DNA of 64,000 bases from G963708325 sp963708325 (GTDB lineage: Bacteria > Actinomycetota > Thermoleophilia > Solirubrobacterales > 70-9), in assembly GCA_963708325.1 (NCBI GenBank), contig OY970203.1, positions 2,108,001-2,172,000 of the forward strand. The letters are read 5' to 3'. Below the pieces are notes generated by a model. It was not told the DNA's origin. It saw nothing but the letters and a program-made list of their open reading frames with translations, and ran no database searches. Made by a program: the position numbers and the translations under genes. Positions within the stretch are counted from its first letter, which is position 1. Every line of letters starts with the position of its first letter. This document shows, piece by piece, positions 9,750 through 18,315 of the stretch.

Positions 9750-10032
9750 GCGAGCCCCCCGCGCCGGGACCGGCGTCGCGGGCCATCGTCGAGCCGGGCC
9801 CCGGCCCGCGTGCGTCACCGGTGTAGAGGGCGATCTCGTCGAGGCGCGCGATCTGGCGCTCGCCCTCGATCCTCGCCGGGTGGTCCGCCGCAAGCGGCTC
9901 GATCAGGCGCTGGATCCGGTTGCGGATCTGCAGCGCGAAGTGAGGCGTGGCGGGCCCGGCGAGGGCACGGATGTCCTCGACCGTGATCTCGCGGTCGCCT
10001 CCGAGGCGGTCCGGTCGCTCGCTCTCGCTCAT
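9739..10032 (-). CDS. Small conserved hypothetical protein
   Basis: A 97-residue acidic, mostly helical protein. Residues 10-70 (DREITVEDIRALAGPATPHF, then RIQRLIEPLAADHPARIEGE) have regular helix-forming periodicity and normal codon use; the last ~20 residues are Gly/Ala-rich. It starts ATG 10032 and its stop overlaps the GTG of the methyltransferase gene, so the two are probably translationally coupled. No family recognised. Confidence 0.6.
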   Translation of the reverse strand: MSESERPDRLGGDREITVEDIRALAGPATPHFALQIRNRIQRLIEPLAADHPARIEGERQIARLDEIALYTGDARGPGPGSTMARDAGPGAGGSRAG

Positions 10033-10053
10033 CCTCGATCGGCGCGCATCATC

Positions 10054-11400
10054 TCAGTCGGCCGTGGTCTTCCCCGGCTGCCCGCCCTTCTTCTTGTCGC
10101 CGCCGCCCGCGCCGCCGCCGCCGGGCTGTCCGCCGCCGCCGCCGGGCTGTCCGCCGCCGCGGCTCTCGCCCTCCCCGGACGCGTTGCCCCCCCCGGCCGC
10201 CCCGGCCCCGACCTTGGTCAGCTCGGCGAGATCGTCGACCTGCGCCTGCTCGCCCACCGAGATCACGTCCGCGTCGCCGATCAGCCAGACGTGGTTGTAG
10301 ACGGCTCGCGTCGGGTTGCCGCGATAACCGGGCTTGAGGTCGAGCAGGTAGCCGCGCAGCGCCGGCGGAAGGTTGTCGGGATCGTCGGTGAGCAGCAGCG
10401 CCCCCCAGGTGCCGCTGGCGGAGAGCGCCGCCGCGGCGGCGGCGTCGAGGGGGCGATCGGTGCTGGCGATCACGAAGCCGTGGCCGGGATCGTTCAGGTT
10501 CCAGCCGAAGCTGTCCGCCGAGTAGCGCGCGAAGGAGACCGCGCTCTCCACCGGGGTCGGCCCGCCGACGCGGTGCACGTCTCGCGTCACCTTCTCGATC
10601 TGGCGCTCGACCTTGGGCCCGATCGCATCCGACGGGCCGAGGACGTAGATCGGCAGCTGCCGGTAGCCGTGCAGGGCCTTCAGGGTGGCCGGCGGCAGCG
10701 AGTCGCGGTGGACGAACAGGACCGGGTCGCCGGAGCGCGCCGCCCAGGCGGCGGCCGGCATCGCGAAGCCGGGAACGTCCTCGGAGACGATCACGACGTG
10801 ATCCGGCGGCCCGCCGAACAGGCGGTCGCGGAGCCGCGCCACGCCCGCCGCGCGATCGGCCGGGTCGGCGCCGGTGACGTCGGTGTGGCGAAGCCCCGCG
10901 GGTACGCGGACGTCGCCGATCCTGAACACCTGGGCGTGGTCGGTGGCGGCGTTGCCGGTGGGCCGCAACGCGGTGAGCGCGTCGGCCGTCGGCCCGGGCA
11001 CGGAGCCGCGCTCGCCGCCCAGCACCGGGGCGCGCACCGGCGCCGCGGCGAGCACCGCGGCGGCGATCCCTCCCTGCCAGTCGGAAGCGTCCACCAGCGA
11101 GACGGCCGCCGGGCCGGCGGCTCCGCCGACGGAGGGGAAGGTCGCAAGCGCGACGCCGGCGGCGTCGGCGGTCGCGTCCGACCCGCCCACCCGCGTCGTG
11201 TTCTTGGTCGCGAAGTCGGGGAAGCCGACGCGCTCCGCCGCCTGCTGCTGCTCGGCCCCGCCGGCGCTCGCCTGCGGCCCGGCGGCGGGCTGGTTCTCCT
11301 TGTTGTCGCCGCCCACCACGGGCACGTCGCACCCCGCCGCCGCCAGCGACAGCGCCAGCGCGCTCGCCACCAGGGCCGTTCGCCTCCATGCGATGAGCAC
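10054..11400 (-). CDS. Cell-wall-binding repeat 2 (CW_binding_2) lipoprotein
   Basis: A 448-residue secreted lipoprotein. The signal ends in a lipobox LSLAAAGC (Cys at about 24), so it should be membrane-anchored. Repeats of the CW_binding_2 type follow: RVGGSDATADAAGVALATF with AVSLVDASDWQGGIAAAVLA, RIGDVRVPAGLRHTDVTG with DPADRAAGVARL, and VYNHVWLIGDADVISVGEQA. These ~90-residue modules bind anionic wall polymers in other Gram-positives. The last ~45 residues are a Gly/Gln/Pro tail with a KKK patch, a likely wall-spanning or disordered terminus. GTG 11400 is the only start that includes the full signal. No enzymatic domain is present. Confidence 0.85.
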   Translation of the reverse strand: MLIAWRRTALVASALALSLAAAGCDVPVVGGDNKENQPAAGPQASAGGAEQQQAAERVGFPDFATKNTTRVGGSDATADAAGVALATFPSVGGAAGPAAVSLVDASDWQGGIAAAVLAAAPVRAPVLGGERGSVPGPTADALTALRPTGNAATDHAQVFRIGDVRVPAGLRHTDVTGADPADRAAGVARLRDRLFGGPPDHVVIVSEDVPGFAMPAAAWAARSGDPVLFVHRDSLPPATLKALHGYRQLPIYVLGPSDAIGPKVERQIEKVTRDVHRVGGPTPVESAVSFARYSADSFGWNLNDPGHGFVIASTDRPLDAAAAAALSASGTWGALLLTDDPDNLPPALRGYLLDLKPGYRGNPTRAVYNHVWLIGDADVISVGEQAQVDDLAELTKVGAGAAGGGNASGEGESRGGGQPGGGGGQPGGGGAGGGDKKKGGQPGKTTAD

Positions 11401-11523
11401 GCCGACAAGCTATCCCACGCCCGCCGCGATGGCCGCCGGTAGCCGCCGCGGCGGCGCCAGCCCTGGGGTGGAGCGGGCGTTTCCTTGACCTCCGCGCGGG
11501 TAGATAGCCTTGCGGTAGACTGG

Positions 11524-11539
11524 CTGACTGACCAGTCAA
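11524..11539. promoter_or_regulatory. Second TetR-type operator, near-copy of 151-166
   Basis: CTGACTGACCAGTCAA differs from the perfect palindrome at 151-166 in two of 16 positions. It lies 35 bp before the TTG start of an acyl-CoA dehydrogenase gene and directly after a TAGACT hexamer (11516-11521) that could be the -10 box, so a bound repressor would cover the transcription start. Confidence 0.55.
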
Positions 11540-11573
11540 TCGGTCCGGCTCTATCTCTGAGGAGGTCTCGGCT

Positions 11574-12875
11574 TTGGATTTCGCACTCAACGACGAGCAG
11601 CAGGAGTTCAGGGACTATTGCCGCCGGTTCGCCAGCGAGGTGATCCGCCCCGTGGCTGCCGAGCACGACCGCGACGAGAGCACGCCGTGGGGGGTGCTCC
11701 AGGAGGCCCGCCGCTGGAACCTGCACGGCCTCGAGCACATCCAGCGGATGGGGAACGACCCCGACGGCCAGTTCTCCGTGATCTACGCCGAGGAGCTGCA
11801 CTGGGGCTGCGCCGGGATCGCGCTGGCGATCCAGGCATCGAGCCTGGCAGCCGCCGGGATCGCCTCCGCCGGCACGCCCGAGCAGATCGCCGAGTGGGTG
11901 CCGCAGTGCTTCGGGACGGGCGACGAGGTCAAGCTCGGGGCCTACGCGGTGACCGAACCGCAGGCGGGCTCCGACGTCAAGAGCCTGCGCTCGACGGCGA
12001 AGCTCGACGGCGACGAGTGGGTGCTCAACGGCACCAAGGTCTTCATCTCCAACGGCGGCATCGCCGACGTCAACGTCGTCGTCGCCACAGTCGACCCCGA
12101 GCTCGGCCACCGCGGCCAGGCCTCGTTCATCGTGCCGAAGGACACCCCCGGGTTCGCGATGGGCAAGAAGGAGTCGAAGATCGGCATCCGCGCGTCGCAC
12201 ACGGGCGAGCTGATCCTCGAGGACTGCCGGATCCCGGCCGAGTACCTGCTCGGCGGGATGGACAAGCTCGAGCGCAAGCTGGAGCGGGCCCGGTCGGGCC
12301 AGCGCTCCCGCGCCTCGGGAGCCCTCGCCACCTTCGAGGTGACCAGGCCGCTCGTCGGCGCCTCCGCGCTGGGGATCGCGCAGGCTGCCTACGAGTGGAC
12401 GCTCGAGCACCTCGCCGAGCGCTCCGACTCCGACGGCCCGCTGCTCGAGCAGCAGCGCATCCAGCAGGTGCTCGCCGACGTCGCCACCGAGATCGAGGGG
12501 TCGCGCCTGCTGGTTCAGCGCGCCGCCTGGATGGGCCGCAACGGCATCCCGATGACCGGCGGCCAGGGCTCGATGTCGAAGCTCAAGGCCGGCGACATGA
12601 CGATGTGGGCGACCACGGCCCTGATGGACCTGGTCGGCCCCGAGGCCCAGAGCGCCGACTGCCCCCTGGAGAAGTGGTTCCGGGACGCGAAGATCTACCA
12701 GATCTTCGAGGGCACGGCCCAGGTTCAGCGGCTCGTCATCTCTCGCATGCAGGCCAAGGAGTACCTGGAGCGCCTGCGCGAGGGGGCCGCGATCGCCGCC
12801 GCCGCCCAGAACGGCGCGGCGCCGGTCGACGGCGCCGCCAAGGCCGCCTCCGAGCAGGCCGCCGCGGCCGCCTGA
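11574..12875 (+). CDS. Acyl-CoA dehydrogenase (classical, with YEGT-type catalytic Glu)
   Basis: This 433-residue acyl-CoA dehydrogenase, unlike the pair at 2082-4387, retains the classical catalytic base (E379 in IFEGTAQVQR). Other motifs are YAVTEPQAGSDVKSLRSTA and GTKVFISNGG (FAD/substrate loop) and MGKKESKIGIRASHTGELI. A C-terminal Ala-rich extension of ~40 residues follows the catalytic domain. TTG 11574 has an excellent ribosome site GAGGAGGT (11559-11566). The operator at 11524-11539 suggests co-regulation with the thiolase locus 11 kb away. Acts in beta-oxidation or branched-chain acyl-CoA oxidation; chain specificity unknown. Confidence 0.92.
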   Translation: MDFALNDEQQEFRDYCRRFASEVIRPVAAEHDRDESTPWGVLQEARRWNLHGLEHIQRMGNDPDGQFSVIYAEELHWGCAGIALAIQASSLAAAGIASAGTPEQIAEWVPQCFGTGDEVKLGAYAVTEPQAGSDVKSLRSTAKLDGDEWVLNGTKVFISNGGIADVNVVVATVDPELGHRGQASFIVPKDTPGFAMGKKESKIGIRASHTGELILEDCRIPAEYLLGGMDKLERKLERARSGQRSRASGALATFEVTRPLVGASALGIAQAAYEWTLEHLAERSDSDGPLLEQQRIQQVLADVATEIEGSRLLVQRAAWMGRNGIPMTGGQGSMSKLKAGDMTMWATTALMDLVGPEAQSADCPLEKWFRDAKIYQIFEGTAQVQRLVISRMQAKEYLERLREGAAIAAAAQNGAAPVDGAAKAASEQAAAAA

Positions 12876-12928
12876 GCCCCGGCCCGAGCCGGGTGATCGG
12901 CGCCCGCCCGAGCGACTAGGCTCGGGCC

Positions 12929-13873
12929 GTGGCCCACGTCCACGGCCATGCGGAGTTCGGCACCCGTGCTGAGGCGCTCGGCGCCCGGCGCGCCGACAGC
13001 CGGCGGCGGATGGGCGTCGCGCTGGCGATCAATGCCGGCCTCTTCGGCGCCGAGCTGGCGGGCGGCCTGATCACCGGCTCGCTCGCCCTGCTGGCCGATG
13101 CCGGGCACCTGCTCTCCGACGTCGGCGCGATCGGGCTGGGCCTGGTGGCGATCCGGCTCGCGCAGCGGGGTGGGGGCCCGCGCCGCACGTTCGGGTTCCA
13201 GCGCGGGGAGGTGCTGGCGGCCCTCGTCAACGGGATCGGCCTCGTCGTGATCGCCGTGCTGGTGGTCGTCGCGGCGATCGGTCGTCTCGGGGACGCGCCG
13301 TCGGTCTCCGGCGCCGGCGTTCTGGCGCTGGGCGTGGTCGGGATCGCCGGCAACCTGGGGGCGGCCGCCGTGCTGGCGGGCGGCCGCCGCGAGGACCTCA
13401 ACCTGGAGGGCGTGCTGCGCCACTCCGTCGCCGACGCACTCGCCTCGCTTGGCGTCGTCGTGTCCGGCGCCGTCGTGCTCGCCACCGGCTGGTACGCGAT
13501 CGACCCGCTCGTCAGCATCGTCATCGCCGCCCTGATCCTCGCCTCGTCGTGGCGGCTGATCGCCGAGCCGCTCGACGTGCTGATGGAGGCGGCGCCGGCC
13601 GACGTCGACGTCGAGGAGCTGGGCCGGGCGATGCTGGACACGCATCACGTGCGCGAGGTGCACGAGCTTCACGTGTGGACGGTGACGGCGGGGTTCGGGG
13701 CGCTGGCCGCGCACGTGGTCGTCGACCGCGGCGAGGATCGCGACCTGGTCCGGCGCCGCCTCGAGGTGATGCTGGGCGAGCGCTTCGGGATCGACCACAC
13801 GACGCTGCAGATGGAGGAGACGGCGACCGGCGGCCTGATCGAGGTCGAGCCGCCCGGACGTCGTCGCAAATAG
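12929..13873 (+). CDS. Cation diffusion facilitator (Zn/Cd/Co efflux) transporter
   Basis: This is a 314-residue CDF transporter. The N-terminus has a short His motif (MAHVHGHAEF). TM2 carries DAGHLLSD and TM5 HSVADALAS, the paired H/D metal site of Zn-type CDFs. The 4-5 TM loop and six hydrophobic helices are evident, followed by a cytoplasmic ferredoxin-like domain (LDTHHVREVHELHVWTVTAG) with the expected His residues. It exports divalent cations by proton antiport. GTG 12929 is the start; a hairpin terminator (13876-13900) follows directly after the stop, so the gene is probably monocistronic. Confidence 0.92.
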   Translation: MAHVHGHAEFGTRAEALGARRADSRRRMGVALAINAGLFGAELAGGLITGSLALLADAGHLLSDVGAIGLGLVAIRLAQRGGGPRRTFGFQRGEVLAALVNGIGLVVIAVLVVVAAIGRLGDAPSVSGAGVLALGVVGIAGNLGAAAVLAGGRREDLNLEGVLRHSVADALASLGVVVSGAVVLATGWYAIDPLVSIVIAALILASSWRLIAEPLDVLMEAAPADVDVEELGRAMLDTHHVREVHELHVWTVTAGFGALAAHVVVDRGEDRDLVRRRLEVMLGERFGIDHTTLQMEETATGGLIEVEPPGRRRK

Positions 13874-13875
13874 CG

Positions 13876-13900
13876 AAAATCCCTGCGTGCAAGGGATTTT
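13876..13900 (+). terminator. Rho-independent-type hairpin after the CDF gene
   Basis: Perfect inverted repeat AAAATCCCT / AGGGATTTT (9-bp arms, 7-nt loop) starting 3 bp after the CDF stop codon and ending in TTTT. Symmetrical A/T flanks allow function on either strand, but the neighbour on both sides is plus-strand. Confidence 0.7.
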
Positions 13901-13967
13901 GCAGACGCAAGCGTTCTGTTAGCACCTGCTCGCACTAACCGCCGTCGCTGCTAGCCTCAGACGCCAC

Positions 13968-15173
13968 TTGGCTGCCTGTGGTCGGAACAGCGCTCGCCTC
14001 AGAGCGGGGCTCCTGCTGGGCGCGGCGCTCGTATGCGCCGCGGCGATCGCGCTCGCCCGCTCGCAGGCCGCCCCGGCCGCCGACCTGCAGTCGCGGATCG
14101 ACTCCAAGCAGCAGAAGATCGACAGCGCCAAGCAGAAGGAGGGCGTGCTCACCACCGACATCTCGCGGCTGAGCGACCGGATCGGCACGCTCGAGAGCCA
14201 GGTGGCGACCCTCCGCAACCGCGAGGCGAAGGTGAAGGCGGACCTCGCAGCCAAGCAGGCCGAGCTCGATCGCGCGGTCGCCCAGCTGAACAAGGCCAAG
14301 CACTACCTGAAGGTCGTCCGCGCCCGCCTGAAGCGCGCGATCGCGGTGCTCGAACAGCGCCTCGTCGCGATCTACAAGTCCGACCAGCCCGACGTCGTCG
14401 ACGTGATCCTGCAGTCGAGCGGCTACCAGGACCTGATCGAGCGCTCCGAGTACCTCGATCGCATCCAGCAGTTCGACAACTCGATCGTCCGCCGCGTCCG
14501 CGACCTGCGCGACAAGGCGCGCAACGCCGTGCAGCACCTGCGCGCGCTCAAGCAGCGGGTGCAGGAGGCGCGCGACGCGATCGCCGCCAAGGAGCGCGAG
14601 CTGGCGCAGACCCGCGGCGCGCTGGAGTCCCAGCAGGGCCAGCTCGTCTCCGCCCGGGGCGACAAGCAGAGCGCGCTGTCGAGCGTCCGCGACCACCGTC
14701 AGGAGCTGGAGGGCCAGCTCTCCGACCTCAACACCCAGCTGCAGCAGCAGCTCGCCGCCTCGAGCGGACCGGCGCTTCCGGCGGGGCCGATCCAGAGCGG
14801 CTCGGGGGGATTCATCTGGCCTGTCAACGGGCCCGTGGTCTCGGGCTTCGGCTGGCGCTTCGGCGGCGGCGAGTTCCATCGCGGCCTCGACATCGCCGTG
14901 GGCACGGGCACCCCGATCCGCGCCGCCAAGGCGGGGGTCGTCGTCCAGGCCGGCCCCTACGACGGCTATGGAAACTTCACCTGCATCAACCACGGCGGCG
15001 GACTCTCCAGCTGCTACGCGCACCAGGAGTCGATCTCGGTCTCGGTCGGCCAGAGCGTCAGCCAGGGCCAGGTGATCGGCCTCTCCGACTGCACGGGCTA
15101 CTGCTTCGGCCCGCACGTCCACTTCGAGGTCCGCGTCAACGGCACCGCCGTGGACCCGATGGGCTACCTCTAG
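13968..15173 (+). CDS. Secreted M23 (LytM) peptidase with coiled-coil stalk
   Basis: This 401-residue exported peptidoglycan hydrolase or division activator has a signal peptide at residues 1-36 (LLLGAALVCAAAIALARSQA). A long coiled coil spans ~40-260, in the manner of EnvC/PcsB. The C-terminal LytM domain begins FIWPVNGPVVSGFGWRFGGG. Metal ligands are visible: H304 and D308 in HRGLDIA and H383/H385 in GPHVHFEV, so it should be catalytically active, unlike EnvC. Such proteins cleave peptide cross-links and are gated by FtsEX-type partners; none is seen nearby. TTG 13968 includes the full signal. Four Cys in the catalytic domain (CINHGGGLSSC, CTGYC) suggest disulfides. Confidence 0.9.
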   Translation: MAACGRNSARLRAGLLLGAALVCAAAIALARSQAAPAADLQSRIDSKQQKIDSAKQKEGVLTTDISRLSDRIGTLESQVATLRNREAKVKADLAAKQAELDRAVAQLNKAKHYLKVVRARLKRAIAVLEQRLVAIYKSDQPDVVDVILQSSGYQDLIERSEYLDRIQQFDNSIVRRVRDLRDKARNAVQHLRALKQRVQEARDAIAAKERELAQTRGALESQQGQLVSARGDKQSALSSVRDHRQELEGQLSDLNTQLQQQLAASSGPALPAGPIQSGSGGFIWPVNGPVVSGFGWRFGGGEFHRGLDIAVGTGTPIRAAKAGVVVQAGPYDGYGNFTCINHGGGLSSCYAHQESISVSVGQSVSQGQVIGLSDCTGYCFGPHVHFEVRVNGTAVDPMGYL

Positions 15174-15291
15174 AGCTCCGGCACGGTCGCGACAGCGGCT
15201 CGCGGCCCTCAGGGTCAGGGCTAAAGCCGGCGGGGGCAAATGCCGATAGGCAGTGAACGGGCATGGTCTGTCCCTGCACTGAGAGGAGCTG

Positions 15292-15960
15292 ATGACCGCG
15301 ACCACCTGGGTCAGCTCGAATCGCACCTACTTCGCCGGCGTCGGCGCCACCGGCGCGCTCCTCGCGGCCGCCACCATCGCCTTCGTCTTCCTCGTCGCCG
15401 TGGTCGGCTTCAACGCCTGGCCGGGCGGCGTGTTCGGCGGCGGCGATGACAGCGTCGAGGTCGGCGCCGGCAGCGCCGCCACCCCCGCCGCGGCCGCCGC
15501 CACCGCCATCGCCGCCGCGCCGGGTGCCGTCGCCGCGGCGCCTCCCGCCGGGATCGCCCCCGGAACGACCCCGGCCGCCGCCCTTCCGCCCGCGCCCGCA
15601 GGTGGGGGCGTTCCCGGCGGCCCCGGTGGACCCGGTGGTGGACCCGGCGGGCCGGGGGCCCCCGGCGGCACCGGCGGACCACCCGGCGTCCCGGTGCCTC
15701 CCGGCGGATCGACCCCGGGGCTGGTCGGCGGCCTCGGCAACACGGTGAACGGCACCGTCGGCGGCGTCAACGGCACCGTCAACCAGGGAGTCTCCGACCT
15801 CCAGACGACGCTCGGCGGCGCCCTCGACCTGAGCCCGTCCGGCGTCGACACCACGGTCGGCAACGTCAACGCGACGGCCGGCCACGCCCTGTCGAACACC
15901 GGCGCGATGGTCAACAACACGGTTGCGGGCCTGAACCAGGCGCTCGGCGGCGGACACTGA
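15292..15960 (+). CDS. Single-pass membrane protein with Ala/Pro/Gly-rich linker
   Basis: 222 residues. One TM helix at ~18-45 (LLAAATIAFVFLVAVVGFNA), then a ~100-residue Ala/Pro/Gly linker containing GGPGGPGGGPGGPGAPGG. An Asn/Thr/Gly-rich C-terminal region follows with repeated NTVNGTVGGVNGTVNQG and NTGAMVNNTVAGLNQ motifs (pseudo-repeats with V-N-G-T-V periodicity). GAGAGGAG precedes ATG 15292. It looks like an envelope protein with an extended external domain; no known family. The preceding 118-bp intergenic region shows no hairpin, only GC-rich sequence. Confidence 0.65.
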   Translation: MTATTWVSSNRTYFAGVGATGALLAAATIAFVFLVAVVGFNAWPGGVFGGGDDSVEVGAGSAATPAAAAATAIAAAPGAVAAAPPAGIAPGTTPAAALPPAPAGGGVPGGPGGPGGGPGGPGAPGGTGGPPGVPVPPGGSTPGLVGGLGNTVNGTVGGVNGTVNQGVSDLQTTLGGALDLSPSGVDTTVGNVNATAGHALSNTGAMVNNTVAGLNQALGGGH

Positions 15961-16000
15961 CCGCGAGCGGTCGGGCCGGTTGTTCAAACTGGCCGGGCCC

Positions 16001-17044
16001 ATGCCCGCCGCGCCGCTCTCGGTCGTCATCGTCAGCTTCAACCCCGGCGCCCGGATCGAGCGGCCGCTGGCGGCGCTGCGCGAGCAGCTGGGCCCTGACG
16101 ACGAGCTGATCGTCGTCGACAACGGCTCCGCTGACGGCACGGCTGCGCGCGTCGCCGAGCTGGCGCCGTCCGCGAAGCTGATCGCCAACGGCGAGAACCG
16201 CGGCTTCGCGGCCGCGGCCAACCAGGGCGCGGCGGCGGCGTCCGGCGAGCTGCTGGTCTTCCTCAACCCGGACGCGGTGCCGGCGCCCGGGTTCGGCGAC
16301 GAGATCCGGCGGCCGCTGACGGAGGGCCGTGGCTGGGGCGCATGGATGGGCCTGGTGACCAGCGGCGACGGGCGCCTGGTGAACAGCGAGGGCGGCGTCG
16401 TCCACTTCACCGGGATCGCCTGGGCCGGCGGAGCGGGGCGCCCCCTGGAGGAGCACGATGCCGCCCCCCGCGAGGTCGGCTTCGCCTCCGGCGCCTGCCT
16501 GGCGATCCCGCGAGCCGTGTGGGAGCGCCACGGCGGCTTCTCCGCCCCGCTCTTCCTCTACCACGAGGACGTCGACCTGTCGCTGCGGCTCCGTCTGGCT
16601 GGCGAGCGGATCGGGATCGAGCCCGCCGCCCGCGTGGACCACGACTACGAGTTCGAGAAGGGCGCCGCGAAGTGGTTCTACCTGGAGCGAAACCGCTGGG
16701 CGACGATCGTCCGCACCTACCCGGCGGCGCTGCTGGCGCTGCTCGCCCCGGCGCTGCTCGTGACGGAGGTCGCCGTGCTTGCGGCGGCGACGGCGGGGGG
16801 CTGGGCGGGGCAGAAGCTGCGGGCCTGCGGGGCGACGGCGGCGGCATTGCCGCGGCTGCTGCGCGAGCGACGCTCGATCCAGGCGCCACGCGAGATCACG
16901 GCGCGCGAGTTCGCGGCCTGGCTGACCCCGGACCTGTCCTCGTCATTCCTCGGTCGCGCCGCGCGCCTGGGGCCGCTGCGGCTCGCCCTGCGCGCCTACT
17001 GGGGCGCGGTCCGCGCGATCCTCGCCCTCGGCTCGCGCCGCTGA
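16001..17044 (+). CDS. Glycosyltransferase family 2 (rhamnosyltransferase-like)
   Basis: This GT2 enzyme has 347 residues from ATG 16001; an in-frame TTG at 15980 would add seven. The GT-A fold is clear: SVVIVSFNPGARIERPL, ELIVVDNGSADGTA, NRGFAAAANQGAAAASGELL and the metal-site FLNPDAV. The acceptor region has EDVDLSLRLRLAGERIG. These are features of WbbL/RfbN-type rhamnosyl/galactosyl transferases. A hydrophobic segment (~230-265) near the C-terminus suggests membrane association. The last 102 bp overlap, antisense, the end of the DUF2304 gene. Possibly acts on cell-wall glycan or on nearby exported proteins; the acceptor is unknown. Confidence 0.85.
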   Translation: MPAAPLSVVIVSFNPGARIERPLAALREQLGPDDELIVVDNGSADGTAARVAELAPSAKLIANGENRGFAAAANQGAAAASGELLVFLNPDAVPAPGFGDEIRRPLTEGRGWGAWMGLVTSGDGRLVNSEGGVVHFTGIAWAGGAGRPLEEHDAAPREVGFASGACLAIPRAVWERHGGFSAPLFLYHEDVDLSLRLRLAGERIGIEPAARVDHDYEFEKGAAKWFYLERNRWATIVRTYPAALLALLAPALLVTEVAVLAAATAGGWAGQKLRACGATAAALPRLLRERRSIQAPREITAREFAAWLTPDLSSSFLGRAARLGPLRLALRAYWGAVRAILALGSRR

Positions 17045-17413
17045 TGCGCTGGCGCCGTTGGCGCGGGAGGCGCGCAGCTCCTCCAGCTCCTGGTCCACCC
17101 GCCCTAGTTCCTGGGCGAGCACCTTGCACTCGTCGGAGAGCCGGGTGACGGTGAGCGAGAAGTGCAGCAGCAGGGCCAGGACGAAGCCGAAAGCGACGAC
17201 GAAGATCGCGTTCGGCGGAAAGGCGATGCCCAGCGCCGAGCTGAGGTAGTCGAGCAGGTTGCGCCAGATCGCGAAGACGAGGAGCACGACGCCGCTGACC
17301 ACCCAGATCAGGGCGTAGCGCTCCTGCAGGCGCCGGCGCCTGACCAGCTCGAGGATGAGCAGGAGCAGCAGCAGGGCGATGGCCCCGGCGACGTACTGGA
17401 TGCGCGGGTTCAC
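16943..17413 (-). CDS. DUF2304-family membrane protein
   Basis: 156 residues. Three hydrophobic helices occur in the first ~90 residues (YVAGAIALLLLLLILELV, YALIWVVSGVVLLVFAIW, AIFVVAFGFVLALLLHFSL), with the family hallmark RLQERYALIW after TM1. A coiled coil (LSDECKVLAQELGRVDQELE) and a disordered acidic tail follow. DUF2304 proteins nearly always accompany a polyprenyl-phosphate GT2; here it starts 4 bp after that gene's stop. It probably partners the GT2 in making or flipping a lipid-linked sugar. The disordered tail is encoded antisense to the end of the upstream GT2 gene, an unusual 102-bp convergent coding overlap. Confidence 0.83.
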   Translation of the reverse strand: MNPRIQYVAGAIALLLLLLILELVRRRRLQERYALIWVVSGVVLLVFAIWRNLLDYLSSALGIAFPPNAIFVVAFGFVLALLLHFSLTVTRLSDECKVLAQELGRVDQELEELRASRANGASASAARAEGEDRADRAPVGAQGEPQRPQARGATEE

Positions 17414-17417
17414 AGCG

Positions 17418-18215
17418 CTAGCCCCCCTCGTCGGCGAGCGATCGGGTGTCGGCGGCCGCGGCCGGGACGACCTCGCCCTTCGCGTCGCCCGGGTCGGGAA
17501 CGGGCCGGCGGCGGAAGAGGCCGACGAGGATGGCCAGCAGCACGCGCGCCATGTAGTAGGCGCTGCGACTGAGCGTGATCGACGAGCTGCCGCTTGCCCG
17601 CTGGCTCATCGTCACCCCGACCTCGCGCATCCTCAGCCTGTGCGCATGCAGCATCAGGATCGCCTCCACCTCCGGGTAGTCGTGCGGGTAGTCGCGCGCG
17701 AACAGATCGATCGCGCGCCGGTTGACTATCCGGAATCCGGAGGTCGGATCAGTCACTTTCTGGCCGACGATCAGGCTGACCACCGACGAGAAGACCCTGC
17801 TGCCGGCGCGGCGGTGAGGGGGCATCCGGTAGCCACCTGGATCGCGAAAGCGACTGCCCCAGACCATGTCCGGCGCGCTCGGGTCCCGCAGCGCCTGCTC
17901 GAGCACGGCGATCTGGGCCGGGTCGTGCTGGCCGTCGCCGTCCACCTGCACGGCCACGTCGTAGTCCTTTCGAACCGCGTACCTGTAGCCCGACTGGACG
18001 GCACCGCCGATCCCAAGGTTGAACGGGTGTCGGACGACCGTCGCACCCGCTTGGCGAGCCCGGATCGCGGTCTCGTCGCTGGATCCGTCATCGATCACGA
18101 CCACGTCGAATTCGGCCGCCCGGCTGTGGATCGCGTCGACCACGAAGGCGATCGAGTCCTCCTCGTTATAGGCGGGCACGATCGCCAGTCCGGCGCTCTT
18201 CGTCGTCGCTCTCAC
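17418..18215 (-). CDS. Polyprenyl-phosphate glycosyltransferase (DPM1-like GT2)
   Basis: This is a 265-residue GT2 of the dolichol-phosphate-mannose synthase type, which transfers a sugar from a nucleotide donor to polyprenyl phosphate on the cytoplasmic face. Motifs: LAIVPAYNEEDSIAFVVDAI, VVVIDDGSSDETA, NLGIGGAVQSGY and VQVDGDGQHDPAQI (DxD metal site), with DPTSGFRIVNRRAIDLFA in the C-terminal half. GTG 18215 is chosen because longer readings run into the divergent gene at 18316. Followed by DUF2304 at 4 bp. The lipid-linked sugar could feed the 792-residue polytopic protein encoded divergently. Confidence 0.87.
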   Translation of the reverse strand: MRATTKSAGLAIVPAYNEEDSIAFVVDAIHSRAAEFDVVVIDDGSSDETAIRARQAGATVVRHPFNLGIGGAVQSGYRYAVRKDYDVAVQVDGDGQHDPAQIAVLEQALRDPSAPDMVWGSRFRDPGGYRMPPHRRAGSRVFSSVVSLIVGQKVTDPTSGFRIVNRRAIDLFARDYPHDYPEVEAILMLHAHRLRMREVGVTMSQRASGSSSITLSRSAYYMARVLLAILVGLFRRRPVPDPGDAKGEVVPAAAADTRSLADEGG

Positions 18216-18315
18216 CCCCTGAATAACATGCCTCCGCCCGGTTTTCGAACGATACGGTACGGCCCGGGCGATCCGCTCCTCCTTCGCCCTCGCACGCAGG
18301 GACGCCGCCGCAACC

